Part shown: piece after piece, positions 1 through 5,001 of the stretch
Numbering within the stretch: position 1 is the stretch's first letter
Layout of the letters: each line of letters begins with the position of its first letter
Origin: Burkholderiaceae bacterium
GTDB lineage: Bacteria > Pseudomonadota > Gammaproteobacteria > Burkholderiales > Burkholderiaceae_F
Assembly: GCA_013696665.1 (NCBI GenBank)
Contig: JACCYC010000341.1
Span: 1-5,001 of the forward strand
DNA: 5,001 nt
Direction: 5' to 3'
Position numbers and translations under genes: made by a program
Notes under the pieces: generated by a model
Told to the model about the DNA's origin: nothing
Database searches by the model: none
What the model saw: the letters and a program-made list of their open reading frames with translations, nothing else

Positions 1-1
1 T

Positions 2-751
2 AAATAAACTGGAGAAGCCGTTTTTCATGTCGGCAATCGCCACCGATTGATCGGTCAAGCTGCCGCTATAGTCCATCACTGCGGCAATCGCGATGGGTTT
101 GTAGACCACGTCGACGGAAGAGAAGGACTTAATAAACAAGCCGACACTTTCTTCAGTTACCGAGAAGTTGGACAACTGCAGCCCTGGCACGGGATAGCCG
201 CCCTGATCCGTCACAGAAACGTAGGCGGTAGCTTCGTTGGTGGGGCATGCGGTTTCAAGCTGATTTATCCGCACGGACAGAGCCGCCACTGGCTCAGAAG
301 TACCAGCGATTGATAGCCCAATGAGTGGGGAACTGCGATCGTCTGAGCTTATTTGAAGGTTTGCAGCAGAGGGTCCAGTACCCGCAGGCTGGAACCTGAC
401 CTGAAACGTGCATGAATCCGCGACCGCTAACGTTGGAGATCCTGAGCCGCAGGGTTTTGATCCACCGTTGAGACCTAAAGTAAAACTCGAATTGGACGGC
501 ACGCCAAAGGAAATCGTAGAGACATGCAACGCTGCGGTGCCATTGTTCTTGATCGTAACCTCCAAGGGGGCAGGACTATTGCTTGCGGTTACCTTGCCGA
601 AATCATATGTATCGGGCAATACCTGTATAGCCGGGCGCCCGGCCGGTGGCGCGGGGGTTGAACCGCCTGAATCTCCGCCGCCCCCTGCACCGCATCCAGT
701 CACCGCGATCACTATGAATAGCATCACAACAGCAACTGAATACTTTTTCAT
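2..751 (-). CDS. Lipoprotein with choice-of-anchor D (HYDIN/ASPM-like) domain and start of a vWFA domain, partial
   Basis: The frame is open for 250 codons and leaves the window at the left edge, so only the N-terminal part is visible. The ATG at 751 is preceded by AGAGGAAAG, a good ribosome binding site. Residues 1-20 form a lipoprotein signal: two lysines, a hydrophobic core (VAVVMLFIVIAV) and a lipobox VTGC with the lipidated cysteine at 20. A Gly/Ser/Pro linker covers about 21-40. Residues about 41-151 resemble the Ig-like choice-of-anchor D domain: a YDFGKV start, a VTIKNNGT strand, cysteines 101 and 114, a CTFQVRFQPAGTG strand and a closing LSIAGT. Residues about 158-205 look like the strand module often preceding vWFA domains (VTDQGGYPVPGLQLSNFSVTE). 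MDYSGS at 226-231 is a DxSxS MIDAS metal-binding motif. The probable location is the outer membrane or cell surface, with an adhesive or structural role; the substrate is unknown. Base composition is less GC-rich than the neighbours. Confidence 0.85.
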   Translation of the reverse strand, partial: MKKYSVAVVMLFIVIAVTGCGAGGGGDSGGSTPAPPAGRPAIQVLPDTYDFGKVTASNSPAPLEVTIKNNGTAALHVSTISFGVPSNSSFTLGLNGGSKPCGSGSPTLAVADSCTFQVRFQPAGTGPSAANLQISSDDRSSPLIGLSIAGTSEPVAALSVRINQLETACPTNEATAYVSVTDQGGYPVPGLQLSNFSVTEESVGLFIKSFSSVDVVYKPIAIAAVMDYSGSLTDQSVAIADMKNGFSSLF

Positions 752-813
752 AGTCGCTTTCCTCTGGTGAAGTCTAAGTTTGCTGCTGTGAAGTGGGATG
801 CATCCTTCGGTTT

Positions 814-832
814 GAACGTCTAGACGGCGTTC
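814..832. promoter_or_regulatory. Palindrome upstream of the lipoprotein gene, possible operator
   Basis: A perfect 10-base palindrome CGTCTAGACG lies at 817-826, nested within outer arms GAACG (814-818) and CGTTC (828-832). It sits 63-81 bases upstream of the lipoprotein start, where a regulator could bind. No convincing -35/-10 pair was found beside it, so an operator role is only a guess. The short palindrome could arise by chance. Confidence 0.2.
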
Positions 833-844
833 GCACTGATCAAC

Positions 845-982
845 TCAACAGGACCCATCCGGCGGGCAAGACATGTACCCGCGCTGTTCATCCAACAATC
901 GCTCGACCCCGGAGGCTCTATGCAGAGCTTCGCGCAAAGCGGGAATGTTGCTCATGTCGAAGCTGCCGAAGTACCGGGAAGC
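845..982 (-). pseudogene. Possible 3' remnant of a gene (GST C-terminus-like)
   Basis: Directly after the LysR stop, in another minus-strand frame, there is an uninterrupted 45-codon tract ending in TGA at 845-847. Its peptide includes SRYFGSFDMSNIPALREALH followed by RASGVERLLDEQRGY. The pattern of an aromatic stretch, 'PALR', and a helix ending in a 'GVERLL'-like run resembles the C-terminal helices of glutathione S-transferases, and third codon positions look GC-rich as in real genes here. A free-standing start is available (ATG at 955, giving 36 residues), but no good ribosome binding site was recognised. It is either the tail of a deleted gene or a chance open frame. The family assignment comes from visual resemblance only. 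Confidence 0.22.
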
Positions 983-984
983 CT

Positions 985-1914
985 CTACGATTTGCGCCCT
1001 GCAGCCTGCTGATTGAACGATAGCGCCACGAAGTCCACGAACGCCCTGACGCGCGCAGCCATCTGGTGCCGCTGCGGATAGACAGCGTGAATGTCTGCAT
1101 CCGGTGTGTAGTACTGCGGGAGCACCTGGACCAGCCGCCCATTCTTCAAGTGTCGTTCGATGTCCCACTCGGCGCGCATCAGGATGCCGTGGCCGTCCAG
1201 CGCCCAGTTGACGGCGATTTCGCCGTCGTTGGTGGTCAGGTTACCGCGGGTCTTGACGGCCTCGATGGCCGAATTCTTGGCGCGCCCGCTCGACAGGCGC
1301 CACACACCGTACGCCTCGTCGCCTTGCCGGATACCGATGCAGTTATGTCGGGTCAGATCATTGGGAGCTTTGGGCATCCCGTGCTTGGCCAGATAAGCCG
1401 GTGCGGCGCAGAGCAGGCGCCGGTTCGGTGCAATGCGCCGCGCGATCACGCGGGCGTCTGGCGGCGCGCCGAAGCGGATGCACACATCAAACGAGTCGTC
1501 CGTCAATAGTGGCGGATCGACCGAGAGTTGCAGTTGGACCTGGACCTGCGGGTGCTTTCTGACAAAGCGCGAGATCAGCGGCGCCACGTGGCTGCGCCCG
1601 AAGCCCAGCGTCGCGTTCACCCGCAGCAAGCCCTTCGGCGTGGCCTTCGACACGCCAAGCAGCTGCTCCATGTTGTCGATCTCGCCGAGGATGCGGCGTG
1701 CATGTTCCAGGTACAGCTCGCCCTCGGGCGTCAGGCTCATGCGCCGCGTCGTGCGAGTTACCAGCGAGAGGCCAACCCGTGACTCCATCAGCGCCAGGTG
1801 TTTGCTGACCGCGGGGGTGGTGACGCCGAGCTCGCGCGCTGCGGCGCTCAGGCTCCCGGCGCTCGCAAGCGCCGAGAAGAAGCCCAGATCGGCCGGTTGA
1901 ATGCCATTCGTCAT
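985..1914 (-). CDS. LysR-family transcriptional regulator, DmlR/CrgA-like
   Basis: A 309-residue protein, the usual length for the LysR family. Residues about 8-65 form the winged helix-turn-helix: FFSALASAGSLSAAARELGV, then TTPAVSKHLALMESRVGLSL and the wing TRRMSLTPEG. A linker helix follows at about 66-90 (HARRILGEIDNMEQLL). Residues about 93-300 match the type 2 periplasmic-binding-protein-like effector domain, with SFDVCIRFGAPPDARVIARR in the position typical of the CrgA/DmlR-like group. The ATG at 1914 is chosen because it gives the full N-terminal helix and has GGAG six to seven bases upstream. The gene is divergent from the tartrate/D-malate dehydrogenase gene across a 120-base spacer with a LysR box, as for E. 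coli dmlR-dmlA. By that analogy it probably activates the dehydrogenase gene when the substrate acid is present and represses itself. The effector is inferred from the neighbour, not read from the binding residues. Confidence 0.93.
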   Translation of the reverse strand: MTNGIQPADLGFFSALASAGSLSAAARELGVTTPAVSKHLALMESRVGLSLVTRTTRRMSLTPEGELYLEHARRILGEIDNMEQLLGVSKATPKGLLRVNATLGFGRSHVAPLISRFVRKHPQVQVQLQLSVDPPLLTDDSFDVCIRFGAPPDARVIARRIAPNRRLLCAAPAYLAKHGMPKAPNDLTRHNCIGIRQGDEAYGVWRLSSGRAKNSAIEAVKTRGNLTTNDGEIAVNWALDGHGILMRAEWDIERHLKNGRLVQVLPQYYTPDADIHAVYPQRHQMAARVRAFVDFVALSFNQQAAGRKS

Positions 1915-1934
1915 GTGCGCTCCGTCGAAAATCG

Positions 1935-1957
1935 ATTGTTAGCTTCAGGTAAACAAT
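1935..1957. promoter_or_regulatory. LysR-type binding site (T-N11-A box) in the divergent promoter region
   Basis: ATTGTT (1935-1940) and AACAAT (1952-1957) are perfect 6-base inverted repeats separated by exactly 11 bases, giving the classic T-N11-A core. The site starts 21 bases upstream of the regulator's start codon and ends 77 bases upstream of the dehydrogenase start. This suits a recognition site that activates the dehydrogenase gene and represses the regulator. A second small repeat, CACT-TT-AGTG at 1963-1972, lies just downstream and could be the activation half-site nearer the dehydrogenase promoter. No strong -35/-10 pair is evident for either gene; TACAGT at 1998-2003 is a weak -10 candidate for the dehydrogenase, as expected of an activator-dependent promoter. 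Confidence 0.65.
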
Positions 1958-2034
1958 GGCTTCACTTTAGTGGTGTGCGCGGGGGCTGTCCATTTCCTAC
2001 AGTTCGCCCAACGATTCATGCACGGAGACAAGAA

Positions 2035-3123
2035 ATGAAGACCTACTCAATCGCCACCATCCCCGGAGACGGCATCGGCAAGGAAGTCGTTCCCGCCGGT
2101 CAGCAAGTGCTGGAAGCACTCGCCGCTTCGAGCAGCGCGTTCCGCTTCGAGTTCGAGAACTTCGACTGGGGCGGCGATTACTTCCGCGAGCACGGCGTGA
2201 TGATGCCGGAGGACGGACTGAATGCGATCCGCAACAAGGACGCGATCCTGTTCGGCTCGGCCGGCGATCCGCACATCCCTGATCACATCACGCTGTGGGG
2301 CCTGCGCCTGAAGATCTGCCAGGGCTTTGACCAGTACGCCAACGTGCGCCCGACACGCATCCTGCCCGGCATCGACGGCCCGCTGAAGCGCTGCGGACCC
2401 GACGATCTGAACTGGGTCATCGTGCGCGAGAACTCCGAAGGCGAATACTCAGGCGTAGGCGGCCGGATCCATCAGGGCCACCCGATCGAGGCCGCCACCG
2501 ACGTGTCCATGATGACCCGCGCCGGCGTCGAACGCATCATGCGCTTCGCCTTCAAGCTTGCGCAGTCGCGGCCGCGCAAGCTGCTGACAGTAATAACCAA
2601 GAGCAACGCGCAGCGCCATGCGATGGTGATGTGGGACGAGATCGCGCTGCAGATCTCGAAGGAGTTTCCGGATGTCACCTGGGACAAGGAACTGGTGGAC
2701 GCCTCGACGGCGCGCATGATCAATCGCCCCGCCTCGCTCGACACCATCGTCGCGACCAATCTGCACGCCGACATCCTCAGCGACCTAGCCGCGGCGCTCG
2801 CCGGCAGCCTGGGGATCGCGCCGACCGGCAACATCGATCCCGAGCATCGCTATCCCTCCATGTTCGAGCCGATTCACGGCTCGGCGTTCGACATCATGGG
2901 AAAGGGGCTGGCGAATCCGGTCGGCACCTTTTGGTCGGTCGTGATGCTGCTAGAACACCTGGGCGAGCCGGACGCCGCCAAGCAGGTGATGAGCGCGATC
3001 GAGCAAGTCACGGCCAACCCCACATTGCACACCCGTGACCTGGGTGGTAAAGCGACCACGGCGCAAGTGACCGATGCGGTCTGCCAGCTTCTCACTGCCA
3101 AGTCTCTGCGCAAGGCGGCCTGA
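2035..3123 (+). CDS. ttuC: Tartrate dehydrogenase / D-malate dehydrogenase (decarboxylating), NAD-dependent
   Basis: A 362-residue cytoplasmic enzyme of the isocitrate/isopropylmalate dehydrogenase family; E. coli DmlA has about the same length. Members oxidise tartrate, D-malate or isopropylmalate at C2 with NAD+ and Mg2+ or Mn2+, often with decarboxylation. The start at 2035 has GGAGA eight bases upstream and gives the standard N-terminus YSIATIPGDGIGKEV. Expected active-site residues are present: R91, R105 (FDQYANVRP), R131 (VRENSEGEYSG), Y138, K189, and metal-binding D222, D246 and D250 in NLHADILSD. NLHADILSD through GSLGI matches the family signature. The spacing between R91 and R105 is four residues longer than in isopropylmalate dehydrogenase, as in the tartrate/D-malate branch. 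D286-I287 in HGSAFDIMGKG indicates NAD rather than NADP. The usual HGSAPD proline is phenylalanine here, and NLHAD replaces NLFGD. An upstream in-frame ATG at 1798 would overlap the regulator gene and is rejected. Family assignment is firm; the exact substrate is not. Confidence 0.93.
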   Translation: MKTYSIATIPGDGIGKEVVPAGQQVLEALAASSSAFRFEFENFDWGGDYFREHGVMMPEDGLNAIRNKDAILFGSAGDPHIPDHITLWGLRLKICQGFDQYANVRPTRILPGIDGPLKRCGPDDLNWVIVRENSEGEYSGVGGRIHQGHPIEAATDVSMMTRAGVERIMRFAFKLAQSRPRKLLTVITKSNAQRHAMVMWDEIALQISKEFPDVTWDKELVDASTARMINRPASLDTIVATNLHADILSDLAAALAGSLGIAPTGNIDPEHRYPSMFEPIHGSAFDIMGKGLANPVGTFWSVVMLLEHLGEPDAAKQVMSAIEQVTANPTLHTRDLGGKATTAQVTDAVCQLLTAKSLRKAA

Positions 3124-3143
3124 CATGGAAGACACCCAGACCC

Positions 3144-3200
3144 TCACACGTCGCGAAGTTCGCCAAAATGGTCAAGGACGCAAAGGTCACGATCGAGTAG
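3144..3200 (+). pseudogene. Remnant 3' end of a Bug/TctC-family solute-binding protein gene
   Basis: Eighteen codons, one base out of phase with the dehydrogenase, read SHVAKFAKMVKDAKVTIE and end in TAG at 3198-3200. This resembles the C-terminal helix and tail of Bug proteins (periplasmic receptors of tripartite tricarboxylate transporters), which typically end 'kWakvvKdAgvk.e'. No start codon, signal peptide or body of the gene is present: the tract begins about 20 bases after the dehydrogenase stop. The simplest reading is a deletion that removed nearly all of a Bug gene once following the dehydrogenase gene, an arrangement common in Burkholderiales. The match is short and made by eye, so chance resemblance cannot be excluded. 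Confidence 0.5.
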
Positions 3201-3225
3201 CGCTTAGGCGGTCTGTACTGTTCCC

Positions 3226-3247
3226 CGCGCTGGCTCACACCAGCGCG
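3226..3247. terminator. GC-rich hairpin between convergent genes, possible bidirectional terminator
   Basis: CGCGCTGG (3226-3233) and CCAGCGCG (3240-3247) form a perfect 8-base stem with loop CTCACA. It lies 102 bases past the dehydrogenase stop and 61 bases past the permease stop on the opposite strand, where a shared terminator is expected. No T-run follows on either strand, so it is not a canonical intrinsic terminator; it may instead stabilise 3' ends or act with Rho. Confidence 0.45.
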
Positions 3248-3308
3248 TAATGGCAACCGGAACGATACGACCCCTGGCGTCATCGCAACAGCGCTTCTCT
3301 CGGCGCGC

Positions 3309-4229
3309 CTATGCCATTGAATGGGCAACGTTGAGCCAGAGCGGCGCGATCAGTAGCGACATCGGCACTCCGATTCCGACCATCAGCGACGTTAGTCCGG
3401 AGTCGAGTTTGTAGTGATTGGCAACAACGGCGGCGCCGATCATCGGGCCCATCGCGGCTTCGAAGATCACCACGGTACGCGCGAGCCCGGCTTCTGAATT
3501 GCCGCTGTCCAACATCGCCAGACACACGGCCGCGATCAGCAGCGGACCGAGTACCAGCTTGTAGCCCAGACCCAGCGCGAGCGCACCTCGTCTCGACCAG
3601 AGTTCACCCAGGCGCAGCTGGCAGCCGACAGCGAACAGCGCGATCGGCGCCACGGTTGCACCGATTCGTCCGAGCGCGTCGTCGAGCGCCGGATGAAACG
3701 GGATCGGACGCAGCACCAACGCGATCACGAGCGCAATCAGCGGCGGAAACGTCAGGATGCGGTGCCACATCACGCTCCACTGCATCGGTTGACCGCTGTA
3801 GCGCGCCGCCACCATCAGCCCGAAGGTCGACAGCGCGAGGTACGAACCGAGTTGATCGATCACGATGCCGTACGGCAATCCGGCACGACCAATCCACGCT
3901 TCGATCATCGGCAATCCGACGAAGGAAGTGTTCGCAAGTCCGCCGGTCAGGATCAATGCGCCGGTGGCTGCGGCGTCAAGCTTCATCCGGCGCGCTACAA
4001 AGCCGATGAACAGCGCCGCTGCGCCCAGCATCAACCACGCTCCGGCCGCGCTTGCAAGCAGCTCCACCGTCAGTGCGGTCGCATGCAGATGCGTCAGCGC
4101 CAGCGCAGGTAGTGCGACGTTGATGACGTAGGCGTTGAGCGCGGCCGGCGCGTTGTCGGGCAGCTTTCCAGCCCTCTGCAGGACGATGCCTGCCGCCAGA
4201 CAAGCCAACAGCATCACCATTGCGTTCAT
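3309..4229 (-). CDS. AEC (auxin efflux carrier) family permease
   Basis: A 306-residue inner-membrane carrier with about ten predicted helices (approx. 2-18, 34-50, 57-79, 88-110, 118-142, 158-173, 190-205, 216-238, 250-270, 280-300) in the five-plus-five arrangement of the AEC family. Family-like motifs are NVALPALALTHL at 38-49 in helix 2, GLANTSFVGLPMIEA at 97-111 in helix 4, and EAAMGPMIGAAVVA at 257-270 in helix 9, with KLDSGLTSLMVGIGVP just after. Characterised bacterial members carry malate, malonate or other small acids, so a dicarboxylate substrate is plausible beside a tartrate/D-malate dehydrogenase, but the genes are convergent and not in one operon. The ATG at 4229 is preferred: AAGGAG lies six bases upstream and the first helix starts at once. 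An in-frame ATG at 4295 would add 22 polar residues and translate through the inverted repeat. Confidence 0.88.
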   Translation of the reverse strand: MNAMVMLLACLAAGIVLQRAGKLPDNAPAALNAYVINVALPALALTHLHATALTVELLASAAGAWLMLGAAALFIGFVARRMKLDAAATGALILTGGLANTSFVGLPMIEAWIGRAGLPYGIVIDQLGSYLALSTFGLMVAARYSGQPMQWSVMWHRILTFPPLIALVIALVLRPIPFHPALDDALGRIGATVAPIALFAVGCQLRLGELWSRRGALALGLGYKLVLGPLLIAAVCLAMLDSGNSEAGLARTVVIFEAAMGPMIGAAVVANHYKLDSGLTSLMVGIGVPMSLLIAPLWLNVAHSMA

Positions 4230-4237
4230 CGAAGGCT

Positions 4238-4260
4238 CCTTCGTAGCATTTGTACGAAGG
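4238..4260 (-). promoter_or_regulatory. 23-base inverted repeat over the permease ribosome binding site, operator or leader hairpin
   Basis: CCTTCGTA (4238-4245) and TACGAAGG (4253-4260) are perfect 8-base inverted repeats around a 7-base spacer. On the permease strand, the arm next to the gene contains most of the Shine-Dalgarno sequence AAGGAG (4236-4241). The same arm can also pair with CCTTCG at 4230-4235, immediately before the ATG. As DNA, the repeat has the size of a dimeric repressor operator, and the spacer contains TACAAA (minus strand), a possible -10. As RNA, the two pairings are mutually exclusive and both cover the ribosome site. A further palindrome, GGAAGCTTCC, abuts it at 4260-4269. 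The symmetry is directly visible; the function is inferred. Confidence 0.5.
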
Positions 4261-4269
4261 GAAGCTTCC

Positions 4270-4564
4270 GGTTCGCGCACCCACGGATTGCCCACGGGTT
4301 TTGAATCCAGGCACTTGCTGCGCCGATAAGACTGCGATTAGCTCTTCAGTTCCGCTGACATTCGCGGCCTGCCGGGCGGTACAACAGGCGCCTATGTCTG
4401 CAGGCTTCTCGGTCAGCTGCTGGAACGCGCCGAGCAGTTAGCTCACAGCGTTCTTCCCCGCATCGCGGATTGCCATAGCTTCCAAGACTTTCGGAGGATC
4501 GTCGCTTCGAGATTCGCGTTCGCGTAGCGCCGTTCGAGCCAGTGCGCATGATCAAACCACTTAT
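4270..4564. other. Intergenic stretch with no convincing gene
   Basis: Between the permease leader and the TPR gene, both on the minus strand, no frame has a start, ribosome site and recognisable protein together. Direct repeats CCCACGG at 4280-4286 and 4291-4297, spaced by about one helical turn (11 bases), lie upstream of the permease and could be a regulator site. On the minus strand one frame reads like a protein from about 4548 down to 4318, interrupted by TAA at 4438-4440, suggesting decayed coding sequence. No family was recognised and no strong terminator was found after the TPR gene. Confidence 0.4.
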
Positions 4565-5001
4565 TCAAGCCATGCCGATTTGCTGCGCACCTTGTCGGTA
4601 CAGGGACTGAGCGTCGGGGGAAAACCGGAAAGCAGAGAAGAAATCATTGAGCTGATAGCCCGGCAGCGTCTTGTGGATTTGCGCAGTGAAAGCGAGCGCC
4701 TCGTCGATGCGCCCGGCCAGCGCCAGACAATGCGCAGCGATCGCCAGAATGTGTACATGGGCGTTTGGGCGGGCGGCGGCCTTGACTGCCCAGTCTGCGG
4801 CTTCTTCGAATTGGCCGAGGCGAATGAGCGCCATGGCGCGGGTCCCGAGCATGCCGAAGAGCAGGGGATCGAAAGGGCTTAGATGGCGGGAGTGGTCGGA
4901 TGATCCGATCGCGGCGCGCGGATCGCCCGACGTGGCGTTGACGAACGCGAGCATGTAGTGACCGAGCGCGAAGTTCGGGCTCAGATCCACGGCGGTCTCC
5001 A
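4565..5001 (-). CDS. TPR-repeat protein, C-terminal part of a probable transcriptional regulator or adenylate cyclase-like protein, partial
   Basis: The frame is open from the right edge to TGA at 4565-4567, giving 144 visible residues. A GTG at 4990 could serve as a start, but the preceding codons (ETAV) continue a TPR helix, so the protein certainly seems to begin outside the window. The visible part is alpha-helical with about three tetratricopeptide-like units: AVDLSPNFALGHYMLAF...GDPRAAI; DPLLFGMLGTRAMALIRLGQ followed by FEEAADWAVKAAARP; and AHVHILAIAAHCLALAGRID followed by EALAFTAQIHKTLPG. The tail LNDFFSAFRFSPDAQSLYRQ is typical of the C-terminus of proteobacterial proteins in which an N-terminal OmpR/CadC-type winged helix or an adenylate cyclase domain is joined to TPRs. 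The N-terminal domain, and so the function, cannot be read here. TPRs mediate protein contacts. No operon link to the permease is evident because the gap is about 335 bases. Confidence 0.8.
   Translation of the reverse strand, partial: ETAVDLSPNFALGHYMLAFVNATSGDPRAAIGSSDHSRHLSPFDPLLFGMLGTRAMALIRLGQFEEAADWAVKAAARPNAHVHILAIAAHCLALAGRIDEALAFTAQIHKTLPGYQLNDFFSAFRFSPDAQSLYRQGAQQIGMA

Noticed and set aside
47..313. Plus-strand 88-codon open frame at the left end
   Set aside because: It is antisense to the lipoprotein frame, which has a signal peptide, lipobox, domains and ribosome site.
913..930. GCTCT-ATGC-AGAGC hairpin as a terminator for the LysR gene
   Set aside because: The stem has only five strong pairs, no T-run follows, and it lies inside the possible remnant tract.
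1433..1900. 155-codon plus-strand open frame opposite the regulator gene
   Set aside because: It is antisense to a clear LysR gene, has an arginine/serine-rich composition and no recognisable domain.
1798..2034. N-terminal extension of the dehydrogenase to an ATG at 1798
   Set aside because: It would overlap the regulator's coding sequence and cross the divergent promoter. The ATG at 2035 has a good ribosome site and gives the standard family N-terminus.
3125..3250. 41-codon plus-strand open frame right after the dehydrogenase
   Set aside because: Its composition is random and basic, its own start region lacks a convincing ribosome site, and the Bug-like peptide in another frame explains the region better.
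4230..4295. Longer permease start at 4295
   Set aside because: The added 22 residues are polar and precede the first helix; the strong AAGGAG belongs to the start at 4229.
4296..4308. GGGTTTTGAATCC, resembling a tRNA T-arm
   Set aside because: The loop has an extra T, the stem does not extend and no anticodon or acceptor stems were found around it, so it is neither a tRNA nor a clear attachment site.
4580..4958. Plus-strand open frames opposite the TPR protein
   Set aside because: They are antisense to a clear TPR coding region, with low-complexity translations and no domain.

Overview
The window reads as chromosome of a GC-rich Gram-negative bacterium, most likely a betaproteobacterium of the Burkholderiales. 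This is inferred from gene content and protein style, not from a marker gene: a LysR regulator divergent from a tartrate/D-malate dehydrogenase, an apparent scrap of a Bug-type solute-binding protein gene, and a TPR regulator type common in that group. The metabolic genes are about 65 % GC in a stretch counted by hand; the left-hand lipoprotein region is lower, about 52-57 % in two stretches counted.

Layout. Positions 2-751 (minus) hold the N-terminal 250 codons of a secreted lipoprotein whose C-terminus lies beyond the left edge. It has a lipobox, a low-complexity linker, an Ig-like 'choice-of-anchor D' domain and the start of a von Willebrand factor A domain with a DxSxS metal site. A 233-base gap follows, containing a possible gene remnant and small palindromes. 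Positions 985-1914 (minus) encode a LysR-type regulator. The 120-base divergent spacer contains a near-textbook LysR box. Positions 2035-3123 (plus) encode a tartrate/D-malate dehydrogenase. Positions 3124-3308 lie between convergent genes and hold what looks like the last codons of a lost Bug/TctC gene plus a GC-rich hairpin. Positions 3309-4229 (minus) encode a 10-helix AEC-family permease, with a 23-base inverted repeat over its ribosome binding site. Positions 4230-4564 contain no convincing gene. Positions 4565-5001 (minus) hold the C-terminal TPR part of a larger protein cut by the right edge.

How the genes fit together. Regulator, dehydrogenase and permease could form a small hydroxy-dicarboxylate (tartrate, D-malate or similar) utilisation module: the LysR protein senses the acid, the NAD-dependent dehydrogenase oxidises it in the cytoplasm, and a carrier brings it in. 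The Bug remnant suggests the dehydrogenase once had a binding-protein gene directly downstream, as is common for such enzymes in Burkholderiales. The convergent AEC carrier may serve the same need or may be unrelated. The lipoprotein and TPR protein look like independent neighbours. I see no RNA gene, insertion sequence, CRISPR array or phage gene, and no clearly new multi-gene system.
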